From Brevundimonas sp. (GTDB lineage Bacteria > Pseudomonadota > Alphaproteobacteria > Caulobacterales > Caulobacteraceae): 40,987 nucleotides of DNA. Position numbers and translations under genes: made by a program. Below are positions 26,093 to 33,494 of this stretch, piece after piece. The stretch covers positions 325-41,311 of the forward strand of contig NZ_JABAZW010000142.1 of assembly GCF_018608325.1 (NCBI RefSeq), written 5' to 3'. The notes below the pieces were generated by a model. The model saw nothing but the letters and a program-made list of their open reading frames with translations, was not told the DNA's origin and did no database searches. Positions within the stretch are counted from its first letter, which is position 1; each line of letters starts with the position of its first letter.

Positions 26093-26507
26093 CATTCGGC
26101 TGGCTCTCAAACGCAGGACGCGCACCTTGAGCGAGCAAGTCACGGCATAGGGCTTGAGGCCTCAACGCACGGGTTCTGACGCCTACGAGGTGCGCCACAG
26201 CGGGCGTGCACCAGAAGCCGAAACGGAAGGCGGGGCGGCTGGCGTCTCGCACCTTGAAAGCCAGCAGGGTGCGGCTGGCAGGCAGGGCATCAACCCAGGC
26301 GTCCATCTGCGCCGAAGACAGGGCGCGAAGGTGGGTCTGCTTCAGCGTTACATCATACAGCAGCCAGACGGACTGCTCCGCGTCGTACGCAAAGGCGACG
26401 ACATGCCGAAAGCCTGGACGACACAGGCGCCACCACCAATGCGGCTGCTCGCCGTCATAGAAGGCGACATACCATTCGCCAATCGGAGCGATCTCGCGAT
26501 CAATCAT
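26082..26507 (-). CDS. Hypothetical phage protein between terminase and portal
   Basis: 141 aa. A tryptophan-rich motif (EQPHWWWRLCRPGFRHVVAF) opens a compact domain that also contains SVWLLYDVTLKQTH and FRFGFWCTPAVAHLVG. The gene overlaps the terminase stop (ATGA) and the next start, so it is part of the packaging/head operon. No function recognised. Motif copy 4 is embedded in its codons for TRAL near the C-terminus. Confidence 0.7.
   Translation of the reverse strand: MIDREIAPIGEWYVAFYDGEQPHWWWRLCRPGFRHVVAFAYDAEQSVWLLYDVTLKQTHLRALSSAQMDAWVDALPASRTLLAFKVRDASRPAFRFGFWCTPAVAHLVGVRTRALRPQALCRDLLAQGARPAFESQPNEKP
26161..26173 (-). promoter_or_regulatory. Late-region 13-mer, copy 4 (intragenic)
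   Basis: CCCGTGCGTTGAG on the minus strand inside the 26082..26507 gene. It is 68 nt before ATG 26092, or 35 and 17 nt before possible GTG starts at 26125 and 26143. It is the only copy within a coding region. Confidence 0.6.
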
Positions 26508-28126
26508 GACCGCGACCGAAACACGGACTTACGGCCACGGTCGAACACGCGGGCATGCACCTTGGTCTGGACGGCGGCCGTGTTCCGTCCCGCACCGAAC
26601 AGCAGGTTGCCGCCCTCGCCCATGCCCAGCACCATGTAGCCGAGGGCCTCGCAGGGGTGGCTGTAGGCGTTCTTGACGATATCGCCGGAGACGAACTGAC
26701 CTGCAGAGGTGTTGGTGACCTTGAACTGATAGCCGCCACCGAGGCCCTGTTCCAGCATCCGGCAGTTGGGGTCGATCAGGAATGCCTGATACCCATCAAC
26801 CTGACGGGTCAGGATGTTGTCGATCACCTCTTTCCGACCACCCTTGCCGGCAAATCGGTTGGCGCCGGGCGCGCGGCGCACAGGCATTCCGTGCTGTCGG
26901 AAGATGTCGAAGGCCGTCTTCTCCTCGGCCTGTCCTCGAATGTCGCCGCCAGGGTCACCAAAGAACTTAACGCGGGCCGGGTCGACATCAGGAAAACGAC
27001 GCAGCAACTCGGCCTTGACGAAGGGGGCGAAAGTCACGGCTCCCACGTCCTCGGCGTACAGTTCCGCCAGCGCGAAGATGCGGCCCCGCACCGTCTGGCC
27101 GAAGACGGCGGCAGGCGTCAGGCCGAAGTCAAGACCGACGTACAGGTCCAGGTCCGGCTGATATTTCAGAGACGAGGACGCGACGTGGCTGTTACGCTCC
27201 GTCGATGCGCGGAACAGTGGGTGCACGGCCTTGCCGCGCATGATCGAGGCGGCGATGTTGCGGCAGTTCGCGTCGATCCACTGGCGCGTCACGCCGTGAA
27301 TCTTCTTCGGATAATAGTCAGGCCTCAGCCAGCGCAGGTTCTCGGCGTTCGGATTGACACAATACTCAACCTCGTCGCCCGGATTTAATGGTTCAAGGCC
27401 GTGCGCCCGCAGATCGTCATCCAGCACCAGCAGCGCGGGGGGCTGAACGAACAGGTTCCAGCCGGGCGGCCTCTTGTGCTTCTGTACATCGTCAGGCGTG
27501 AAGTGGTCGGGGACGGGGGCCTTGCCGAACATGATCGGCGCCCAATGCAGGCTCTCCGGCGCGTTCATGTCCGCGATGCCGCCAGACCAGTTGCAGCCGC
27601 CGTTCTTGACCGACGGATAACGTCCGCAGCGCGAAAGCCCCTCTGAAACCAGCAGTAGGCTGATGTACTGAAGCTCGTTGAAATAGATGCCAGTAAGCTG
27701 CAGCGAGCGCAGCTTCTTCACATCGTCTTCCTTGTCCAGCGCCAGGAAGATGAACTCGGCTTCGATGTCGCCATAGCTCATGTGGTAGGTGAACGGCGGC
27801 GACCAGCTCATTTCTCCGAACCCGCCGTCCGCCTCCTTCCCCTCGGGGAACAGGTTGCAGAATGACGGAATCGTGGTCGTCTTCAGCTCAGGGAAGGTCG
27901 AGCGGACAATGGCCCACCGGCTTCGACGGCGACGATCACGCTGTGGCGGCTGGGCGCTACAGTGCATGAACAGCCGCATGATCGCGGCGTCCGTCTTGCC
28001 CGAGCCAATCGGCCCCTGGATGATGTCGAAATCACCCGATGAGTGCATGAACGCCGTGAGAATTTTCCCATCGGGTTCAAAGACTATCGGCTCTTTCGGA
28101 GGTGCTGGCGGGGCTTTACGGGCCAT
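26504..28126 (-). CDS. Terminase large subunit
   Basis: The 540-aa packaging motor has Walker A GPIGSGKT at residues 38-45 and a Walker B-like IYFNE at 147-151. The nuclease domain has GLDFG near Asp333 and FFGDPGGD near Asp391. It pumps DNA into the procapsid using ATP and cuts concatemers. Start ATG 28126 lies 30 nt downstream of motif copy 3 with no Shine-Dalgarno sequence in that gap. Confidence 0.93.
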   Translation of the reverse strand: MARKAPPAPPKEPIVFEPDGKILTAFMHSSGDFDIIQGPIGSGKTDAAIMRLFMHCSAQPPQRDRRRRSRWAIVRSTFPELKTTTIPSFCNLFPEGKEADGGFGEMSWSPPFTYHMSYGDIEAEFIFLALDKEDDVKKLRSLQLTGIYFNELQYISLLLVSEGLSRCGRYPSVKNGGCNWSGGIADMNAPESLHWAPIMFGKAPVPDHFTPDDVQKHKRPPGWNLFVQPPALLVLDDDLRAHGLEPLNPGDEVEYCVNPNAENLRWLRPDYYPKKIHGVTRQWIDANCRNIAASIMRGKAVHPLFRASTERNSHVASSSLKYQPDLDLYVGLDFGLTPAAVFGQTVRGRIFALAELYAEDVGAVTFAPFVKAELLRRFPDVDPARVKFFGDPGGDIRGQAEEKTAFDIFRQHGMPVRRAPGANRFAGKGGRKEVIDNILTRQVDGYQAFLIDPNCRMLEQGLGGGYQFKVTNTSAGQFVSGDIVKNAYSHPCEALGYMVLGMGEGGNLLFGAGRNTAAVQTKVHARVFDRGRKSVFRSRS

Positions 28127-28156
28127 GCGCCAAAGAGAGGCGAGGCCCGGTTACGC

Positions 28157-28169
28157 CTCAACGCACGGG
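28157..28169 (-). promoter_or_regulatory. Late-region 13-mer, copy 3
   Basis: CCCGTGCGTTGAG on the minus strand, 30 nt before the large-terminase ATG, in the 77-bp gap after the esterase gene. Confidence 0.7.
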
Positions 28170-28203
28170 GGGCTCAGATGATGTGAGGGTGTGGGGGTGG
28201 CTA

Positions 28204-29652
28204 TCACGCAGCCATAGACAGGAAGGCCTGAGCGACCGGCAAGGCGAGGCCGTTGGCGATGACGTCGTGCCCGTCCTGCGAAGGGTGAACATCAGAAGCC
28301 GTGCCGTAAGAGGCTGAGAAATCCGACCCGGCGGCATAAATCCCGAGCGCGTGGAAGTCGACGAACCGGACCCGAGCCTGATCGGCCGACGCCACAGCAG
28401 CAACACCGGCAGCGATGGCAGACGTGTAGGTTCCGGTGGCATCGACAAACGGGCCGACGACGACAATGCGAAGATAGGGCAGCGCCTCGAGAAGCTCGGC
28501 GAGCCTCGCCGTCACCTCAGCGGTCAGGCTTGCAAGGTTGACTTCGTTGCTAGCATCGTTCGTACCGAGCGCGATCACCAGCATGTCGGGCGCTTCGGCG
28601 ATTATGGCCGCAACATCCAGTGAGAACGGCGTCGTGGCCAACCAGCCCCGACCTGAAGTGCCAAACGGTACTGACCGATCCCAGGCCCCCAACTTCCATG
28701 CGACCTGTTGCGCCCAGATGCCGCCGGCGTAATCGGCCAGCTGGTACTCGGTGATGCTGTCGCCAGCGAACAGCAGCTTCGCGCCAGTCAGTTCAGCGGG
28801 AGTGACCGAGGCGTCCGCGTCCACGTTTATCTCACCCAGCATCGTGCCGTAGTCGGCGATGATGTCGATGCGCCGGGTCTTCTTGGTGGTGTTGACGCGG
28901 TTCCAATAGACCAGCAGCACAGCCCCTGTTCCCGACCCACCTGTCACCGCGACCGTGTTGTTAGGCACCACGCTGTAGGCGCCGGAATCGGTGACGGCGA
29001 GGCTGATTATCGCTCCCGAGCCGTTGACCGCTCCGACCCGCACCTGAGCAGGCGAGGTGAACGTCCCGCCCGTCAAAGTCAGCACGTCGCCGACGACGTA
29101 GCCCGATCCGGACGGAGTGCCGATGTTGGCGCGACCACAGCGAAACGAGACGAGGTTCGCGCCGAAATCGCATAGAAACCGATGGCGAGCCGTCGCGCTA
29201 CTGGCCTTATTGGTCAGGCCCGGCAGGAACTGATCCCATGGCGTTTTAGTCACCAGCTCTCCATCGACCAGGATCGAGAAACCGCGCGTGGAGCCCGACA
29301 CTCGGGCACCGCGAATATCGAACCGGCGGCCCGTCAGCTTGAAGCTGATATGGGCGCCTGCACGCTCTGGAGCGTTGAACGCAGTGTCGCCGCTGTACTG
29401 AGTCCAGGTGCCAGACCGAGAGATCAGCAGGCTATCCTTGCTGATGGTGTTCGGCGTCGGGATGGTGCTGGCCCCGCCCACCGCGCTCATGTTCATGGTT
29501 GGCGGAGACGCCATGACGGGCGGCAGTGCCTGCAAGCCGGAGAAGCGCTTGGCCCAGCGATGGAAGGGAAGATCCTTCAGGCCGTCAGCCAAGGCCAAGG
29601 CCTTATCGCCGGGGGCTTTGACGTTGACGACATCGGCGCCGGTGAAAGCCAT
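28204..29652 (-). CDS. SGNH/GDSL hydrolase, probable tail-associated esterase
   Basis: The 482-aa protein has a C-terminal SGNH hydrolase domain with all blocks: GDSI at 297-300 (nucleophile Ser299), the GTSGRG glycine near 331, GTND at 363-366, and DVHP at 454-457 (Asp454, His456). Residues about 75-280 are beta-rich and include a glycine-rich repeat (SGSGYVVGDVLTLTGGTF) common in phage adhesins. Such enzymes remove acetyl or acyl groups from surface polysaccharides. It probably modifies the receptor during adsorption. It sits next to a short repeat protein rather than beside the tailspike. Confidence 0.82.
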   Translation of the reverse strand: MAFTGADVVNVKAPGDKALALADGLKDLPFHRWAKRFSGLQALPPVMASPPTMNMSAVGGASTIPTPNTISKDSLLISRSGTWTQYSGDTAFNAPERAGAHISFKLTGRRFDIRGARVSGSTRGFSILVDGELVTKTPWDQFLPGLTNKASSATARHRFLCDFGANLVSFRCGRANIGTPSGSGYVVGDVLTLTGGTFTSPAQVRVGAVNGSGAIISLAVTDSGAYSVVPNNTVAVTGGSGTGAVLLVYWNRVNTTKKTRRIDIIADYGTMLGEINVDADASVTPAELTGAKLLFAGDSITEYQLADYAGGIWAQQVAWKLGAWDRSVPFGTSGRGWLATTPFSLDVAAIIAEAPDMLVIALGTNDASNEVNLASLTAEVTARLAELLEALPYLRIVVVGPFVDATGTYTSAIAAGVAAVASADQARVRFVDFHALGIYAAGSDFSASYGTASDVHPSQDGHDVIANGLALPVAQAFLSMAA

Positions 29653-29654
29653 GA

Positions 29655-29945
29655 TCAGTTCTCCAGTACGAGCAGGTCGTCGTTCAGCCCGATGGGCTGG
29701 CCGTCGAGCATGAGGATGCCGTCGATGATCTCCACCACACCCGTCGCAGGGGCGAGCCTGAAATCCGGTCGCTCATTCGCCCCTACAGCCACCACGCGGA
29801 AATCAGGCAGGCGTACGCCGATGACTTCGGCATAGGTGAAATCCGGGCGCGGGGATGCGTCCGGATCCACCAGCAGCACGCGGTAGTCCGGGCGCGGAGA
29901 TGCGTTCTCAGCAACAAACGTGATGTTGAAATCAGGGAGCGCCAT
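29655..29945 (-). CDS. Short repeat protein with PDF/PDY units
   Basis: The 96-aa protein contains about five tandem units each opening with PDF or PDY: LPDFNITF, RPDYRVLL, RPDFTYAEV, LPDFRVVAV and RPDFRLAP, spaced 12-16 residues apart. This suggests a small beta-repeat structure. ATG 29945 lies 32 nt after motif copy 2. It is followed at once by the esterase gene and may form its attachment or chaperone partner, which is inference. No family recognised. Confidence 0.65.
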   Translation of the reverse strand: MALPDFNITFVAENASPRPDYRVLLVDPDASPRPDFTYAEVIGVRLPDFRVVAVGANERPDFRLAPATGVVEIIDGILMLDGQPIGLNDDLLVLEN

Positions 29946-29977
29946 TTGAGGCGAGTAGGCGGATAGCGGCTGATGAC

Positions 29978-29990
29978 CTCAACGCACGGG
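29978..29990 (-). promoter_or_regulatory. Late-region 13-mer, copy 2
   Basis: CCCGTGCGTTGAG on the minus strand, directly abutting the TAA stop of the HslV-like gene and 32 nt before ATG 29945. Confidence 0.7.
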
Positions 29991-30422
29991 TTAGTGGCGG
30001 ACGGAGACAACGTCTCCGCCAGACTTGCAGTCCAGCGTCATGGCGGCGCGAACCGCCTCCTCAGCGGTCGCTCCTACGGCCATGGCTCCAGCCGCGAACT
30101 CACCCCCGGAGCCCATCGCATAGTACGGAACATCCAAACGTATCAGACCAGCATCATTGATGAGAAAACAGGCGTCAGGCGTGGCGATGAAGCCCCAGTA
30201 GGACAGATCGGGATTGTTGGCGCTAGGCGTTGGAGGCGGAGCGCCAATGCAACCAGCCGAAACCCAGGAGCGAAAGTCCCGGCACATGGCTGCCGTTCCA
30301 GAGGCGGCGGCAAGCACCCGGCCCCGCTTGACGACCTTCACCTGACGGCCTTCGATCTGATCATGCAGGGTCATACGCGTGTCAGCCGCCAGCACGCCAT
30401 CCCGATAAGCAATCGTCGTCAC
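29991..30422 (-). CDS. HslV/proteasome beta-like Ntn hydrolase
   Basis: From GTG 30422, coupled to the preceding stop (GTGA), the 143-aa product begins MTTIAYRDGVLAADTRMT. Removal of Met would expose a threonine nucleophile. GVLAADTR, the KVVKRGRVLAAASGTAA segment and YYAMGSGGEFAAGAMAVG align by eye with HslV (catalytic Thr1, Asp17, Lys33 region and the GSGG loop). No ATPase partner is encoded nearby, so it may act alone or with host HslU. The substrate is unknown; maturation of virion proteins or turnover of a regulator are options. The track ORF adds 30 spurious residues. Confidence 0.78.
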   Translation of the reverse strand: MTTIAYRDGVLAADTRMTLHDQIEGRQVKVVKRGRVLAAASGTAAMCRDFRSWVSAGCIGAPPPTPSANNPDLSYWGFIATPDACFLINDAGLIRLDVPYYAMGSGGEFAAGAMAVGATAEEAVRAAMTLDCKSGGDVVSVRH

Positions 30423-31609
30423 ACCAGCATCTCCGGCGTCACCGTAACGCTGCCGACCTGCCCCCATCGCGCATGATAGGTGTAGGCGGTCGCCTGCCGC
30501 TCGCTCATCCACCCGCCGCGCGCCGCGTAGGCATCTCTGGCCGCCAGGGTCGAATGCTGGACCACCTTCATGCCGGAATGCTCCTTCACCTCTTCATGGT
30601 GCCGGTGGCCGCAATGGGCGTACCTCTTGGTCGTCGCGCCCCACTCGCGCGGGTATTGCGCCGCGAACAACAGGGGCAGGGCTTCGTTCTTTTTCAGATG
30701 TCCGTGGTGGAAGGCCAACATGACCTCACCATGCAGGTGGACATAGTAGGGCAACTCCGAGTCGATCACCTTCACGCGGGGCTCGCTCTCGTACAGGGCG
30801 GCGAACATGAGGCGCAGCCAAACCGATGAGGCCAGATCGTGATTGCCCTCCGCCATGACGACGAACACCGTCTGGTGCTTGGCCAACGCCATGTCGATCA
30901 CCCGGCGCAGGATGCGGATCGCCGCGCCGACCATCTTGGAGAACCGACCGTCCTGATCCAACACGTGGCCCGAGGTCGGCGTTACCGGTAGAAGGCCATC
31001 ACTATGCAGCCAGTCGCCCAACTGGTTGACGACGCAGGTCGTCGCGGCGGGAGAGGACAGGACCATCTGCTCAAAGCAGCCGGTCAGGGTCTGCTCTGCG
31101 ATGTTGAGATCCCAATCTGCGCCGCCCTCCTTGCGCCAGGCCAGCATCCCAACATGACTGTCGGTCAGGGTGTAGAGATTGCACAGGTGGTCCGCTGTGG
31201 CGCCGGGGGCGGGCAGGGGTGGCGCGCGCGGAACATCGTCCGTCATCGCCGCGATGGCCTCACGGATCAGCTCAAGGCGCCGGTCGTCGTCCAGTTTGGT
31301 CTTGACCCATTGCAGCTTCACCTCGCCATCCGCGCCGTACAGGGTCGAATGCCCCTTGGCGACCATGGGCGAGGGGATGGCGTGGTTCAGGTCGTAGTCG
31401 GGCGCATAACCCTGCACCGTGGCCAGCGCCTTTACGCGCGCGACCGTCTGCTGAAACCCGCCACGGCGTTGTCCAAGCTTCCGTGCGGCCGCTGAGACGT
31501 TTCCGTCCGTGTCGATCAGCGCCTGAATGACGGCTCGCTGGCTGTCGCTCTCGCAATAGTGCAGCAGTTCGGCGCGGGGCGTCGCGTCCGGCTTGAACGA
31601 CAAGCTCAT
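30419..31609 (-). CDS. HTH-metallophosphoesterase fusion protein
   Basis: The start is ATG 31609 (MSLSFKPDATPRAELLHYCE), overlapping the spanin stop, giving 396 aa. An N-terminal helix-turn-helix (residues about 25-65, DTDGNVSAAARKLGQRRGGF) precedes a calcineurin-like phosphoesterase. The metal-binding motifs are complete: TDSHVG (D150, H152), LGDW (D199), EGNHD (256-258), HHGH (304) and CGHRHH (333-338). It is likely a nuclease or phosphatase. Related phage proteins are often left unassigned. It lies between lysis genes and the HslV-like gene. Confidence 0.75.
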   Translation of the reverse strand: MSLSFKPDATPRAELLHYCESDSQRAVIQALIDTDGNVSAAARKLGQRRGGFQQTVARVKALATVQGYAPDYDLNHAIPSPMVAKGHSTLYGADGEVKLQWVKTKLDDDRRLELIREAIAAMTDDVPRAPPLPAPGATADHLCNLYTLTDSHVGMLAWRKEGGADWDLNIAEQTLTGCFEQMVLSSPAATTCVVNQLGDWLHSDGLLPVTPTSGHVLDQDGRFSKMVGAAIRILRRVIDMALAKHQTVFVVMAEGNHDLASSVWLRLMFAALYESEPRVKVIDSELPYYVHLHGEVMLAFHHGHLKKNEALPLLFAAQYPREWGATTKRYAHCGHRHHEEVKEHSGMKVVQHSTLAARDAYAARGGWMSERQATAYTYHARWGQVGSVTVTPEMLV

Positions 31610-31848
31610 GTAGGCCACCCGCAAAGGGCTACGCCCGTCGCATTGTGGGATTTCACCTCCCGTATCGTCTGGTCAGTGTCGCGCGATGACCATGAGATTG
31701 GCTTGGCGATCCGGCAGTAGGTGTCTGCGCCGCGCTCAGGCTCAGTCGCGACGGAACCCGTCCGACTGGCGCAGGCGCTCAGGATCAGAATCACGGACGG
31801 CAGCGTCAACGCGTGCAACATCCGCCCGTCGAACCGCATGGTCCGCAT
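31606..31848 (-). CDS. Outer-membrane spanin subunit (Rz1-like lipoprotein)
   Basis: The 80-aa product contains a lipoprotein signal (MLHALTLPSVILILSAC) with lipobox LSAC and a mature part ending REVKSHNATGVALCGW, a pattern common in Rz1-like proteins of alphaproteobacterial phages. It overlaps the 3' end of the Rz-like gene in another frame, the classic nested arrangement. Together they should bridge and fuse inner and outer membranes in the final step of lysis. Start 31848 is used here; 31839 and 31821 are alternatives. Confidence 0.82.
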   Translation of the reverse strand: MRTMRFDGRMLHALTLPSVILILSACASRTGSVATEPERGADTYCRIAKPISWSSRDTDQTIREVKSHNATGVALCGWPT

Positions 31849-32038
31849 CGGCTCGTTCCTTTTCGATGATGGTGGTCGAGCCGTCTGAGCGGCCCTTTCT
31901 GTAGATGAACAGCAAGGCGATTGCCGCGATGCCGGAAAGCAGGCCCTTGGTTCCGAAGGTGCGGAACAGCACGACCAACAGGGTGATGACCGCGATGGCG
32001 CCGATGATGAACTTGGCGTGGTCGAGGAGCGCGGTCAC
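31742..32038 (-). CDS. Inner-membrane spanin subunit (Rz-like)
   Basis: GTG 32038 overlaps the preceding stop (GTGA) and gives 98 aa; the track ORF is overextended. Two hydrophobic stretches (FIIGAIAVITLLVVLF and LLSGIAAIALLFIY) are followed by a charged periplasmic helix (EKERADADHAVRRADVARVD) and the ending ERLRQSDGFRRD. The o-spanin gene begins inside it. It works with the Rz1-like lipoprotein in outer-membrane disruption. Confidence 0.8.
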   Translation of the reverse strand: MTALLDHAKFIIGAIAVITLLVVLFRTFGTKGLLSGIAAIALLFIYRKGRSDGSTTIIEKERADADHAVRRADVARVDAAVRDSDPERLRQSDGFRRD

Positions 32039-32244
32039 GAGAGCGGATCCGCCGAAACGCCTTGGCCACAGGTTACAGGCCATGGGCCTCCAGGATAGTA
32101 AGGCCTCTGGAAATCGTAGCGCGGCATGGGAGGTGGCTGGGTCAGATAGTTGGGTCCAGCCTGAAGCGCCACGTTTTCGCGACGGACAGAAAAGACGCGT
32201 TCTAGCTCTTCGCGAAAAATGCGGCGGACGTCTTCTTCGGTCAT
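32035..32244 (-). CDS. Small hypothetical protein of the lysis operon
   Basis: 69 aa from ATG 32244, coupled to the endolysin stop (TGATG). The N-terminal helix MTEEDVRRIFREELERVFSV is amphipathic, followed by a proline/tyrosine-rich tail (LTQPPPMPRYDFQRPYYPGG). No membrane segment and no recognised domain. Its place between endolysin and spanins suggests a lysis-accessory role. Confidence 0.6.
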   Translation of the reverse strand: MTEEDVRRIFREELERVFSVRRENVALQAGPNYLTQPPPMPRYDFQRPYYPGGPWPVTCGQGVSADPLS

Positions 32245-33146
32245 CAAACCCCACCTCCCACCTTCAGCTGCCGCCGTCCGGTCAGAACCAGGCCAGCAGC
32301 CAGCAGCACGACGACAAAGGCGGCGAGCGCCCAGGGGTTGGTGACACCTTCCAGCACAGGCTTGAGGACAGCAGCCGCGCCGCCGATTCCACCCAGTCCA
32401 GCCAGCACGCCGCCGATGGCCGTCTTGTCCGTCTTCAGGTCCGCACCGTCAGGCTTGGCGGCCTCAACGATGGCGGACGGAACGGGCAGCTTGGTCACCT
32501 CAGCAGCGGCGCGACCGTTTCCAGAAAGCACAACCTTCGCCGCCTCCTTCCGCGCCGCGATCAGCGAGTCGAGGAAGTTGCGGTAATAGCCAGCGATCAG
32601 CGAGGCCTTGTCCGTGCCGTTGACGATACGGCGGGCGCCCTCGGGGTCTTCGGTCGTGGCATTGAAATAGCGGTCCAGATCGTGGCCCGGAGCGAACAGG
32701 CCCTGACGCATCCCAACAACGATAGACCGGGCGCTGATCTCAGGGTCCAGCAACAGTCCGGGGTTGGCGATCAGGTCCAGTCCAAGGGCCGTGCTCATTC
32801 GGTGATAGTTTTGTTTATGGGTGACCTGCACGTCGCCGCGCCCGAACCATCCGTCGCGCCAGTAGGGCTTCGAAACCTTCAGCGCGCCAGAGGCATAGGC
32901 CGCGTCGAGACGGCGGATGGCCTGCGCGCCGCTCGTGGCGAATGTCTCGCGCACCGGCTGCATCCTGCCGCCCGTTTCGCGGAAGTCCGTCGCCAGCAGG
33001 TAGGCCAACTGTCGGTCGTCATCGACGCCGTGTTCGTCCCAGGCTGCAATCAGGCGTTCGACGCCTTGAACCTGATCCTTCGTCAGCCTGCCGCCGAACG
33101 GCGCGTTACGGAGGAAGGCGAATAGGGTTGCGTGGTCGCGGGTCAC
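32244..33146 (-). CDS. Endolysin: GH19-like catalytic domain with C-terminal membrane segments
   Basis: The 300-aa protein has a chitinase-class-I/GH19-like fold in its first about 190 residues: the DFRETGGRMQPVRE motif with probable catalytic Glu57, and GRGDVQVTHKQNY near 103-114. The last 65 residues contain a glycine-rich hydrophobic stretch (AIGGVLAGLGGIGGAAAVL) and a clear membrane helix (WALAAFVVVLLAAGLVL). It should cleave peptidoglycan during lysis. The membrane tail may anchor the enzyme or substitute for part of a holin. Its start overlaps the previous gene (ATGA). Confidence 0.82.
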   Translation of the reverse strand: MTRDHATLFAFLRNAPFGGRLTKDQVQGVERLIAAWDEHGVDDDRQLAYLLATDFRETGGRMQPVRETFATSGAQAIRRLDAAYASGALKVSKPYWRDGWFGRGDVQVTHKQNYHRMSTALGLDLIANPGLLLDPEISARSIVVGMRQGLFAPGHDLDRYFNATTEDPEGARRIVNGTDKASLIAGYYRNFLDSLIAARKEAAKVVLSGNGRAAAEVTKLPVPSAIVEAAKPDGADLKTDKTAIGGVLAGLGGIGGAAAVLKPVLEGVTNPWALAAFVVVLLAAGLVLTGRRQLKVGGGV

Positions 33147-33376
33147 TCCGGCGCCCTCCGGCGTTGGCTAGGGCGTAGCGCGCTCGCCAACTCTTGAATG
33201 GATGCAGTCAGGAACTTCACCTGCTCCTGCAGGCGGATCACCTCGTCGCGCGTGGCGTCGTGGCCCGCCTCCTTGGCCTTCAGCGCATTCACACGGCCCT
33301 CCAGCCTGACAAGCCATGTCACAGCGGCGATCCCTGCCAGGGCGAGCGTGATGAAGTGCTGGGGTTCGAGGTTCAC
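33143..33376 (-). CDS. Small membrane protein of the lysis operon, holin candidate
   Basis: From GTG 33376 (MNLEPQHFITLALAGIAAVT), or GTG 33382 two codons earlier, the protein of about 77 aa has one N-terminal membrane helix and a cytoplasmic coiled coil (RDEVIRLQEQVKFLTASIQE). It sits immediately before the endolysin. Holins are too diverse to confirm by eye; an antiholin or regulator is possible. Confidence 0.6.
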   Translation of the reverse strand: MNLEPQHFITLALAGIAAVTWLVRLEGRVNALKAKEAGHDATRDEVIRLQEQVKFLTASIQELASALRPSQRRRAPE

Positions 33377-33450
33377 GAACACACCCAGCGCGTATCGATC
33401 TCTCGACCTACAATTGTCTCAGTCGCCAGGGTCTGGTTCGCGCGTGTCAT
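33373..33450 (-). CDS. 25-residue leader ORF after motif copy 1
   Basis: An ATG at 33450 opens a 25-codon ORF (MTRANQTLATETIVGREIDT...) that ends in TGA overlapping the GTG 33376 of the membrane gene. Too short for the ORF track. Two observations support it: the ATG is 30 nt after the 13-mer, as for the other motif-led genes, and it is coupled to the next gene. No function known. Confidence 0.4.
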   Translation of the reverse strand: MTRANQTLATETIVGREIDTRWVCS

Positions 33451-33480
33451 CCGCGCATAGCGCCCGCCAGCACCGTCACG

Positions 33481-33493
33481 CTCAACGCACGGG
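33481..33493 (-). promoter_or_regulatory. Late-region 13-mer, copy 1
   Basis: CCCGTGCGTTGAG on the minus strand, one base after the stop of the 49-aa gene, at the head of the lysis operon. It is the copy furthest upstream in the direction of transcription. Confidence 0.7.
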
Positions 33494-33494
33494 A

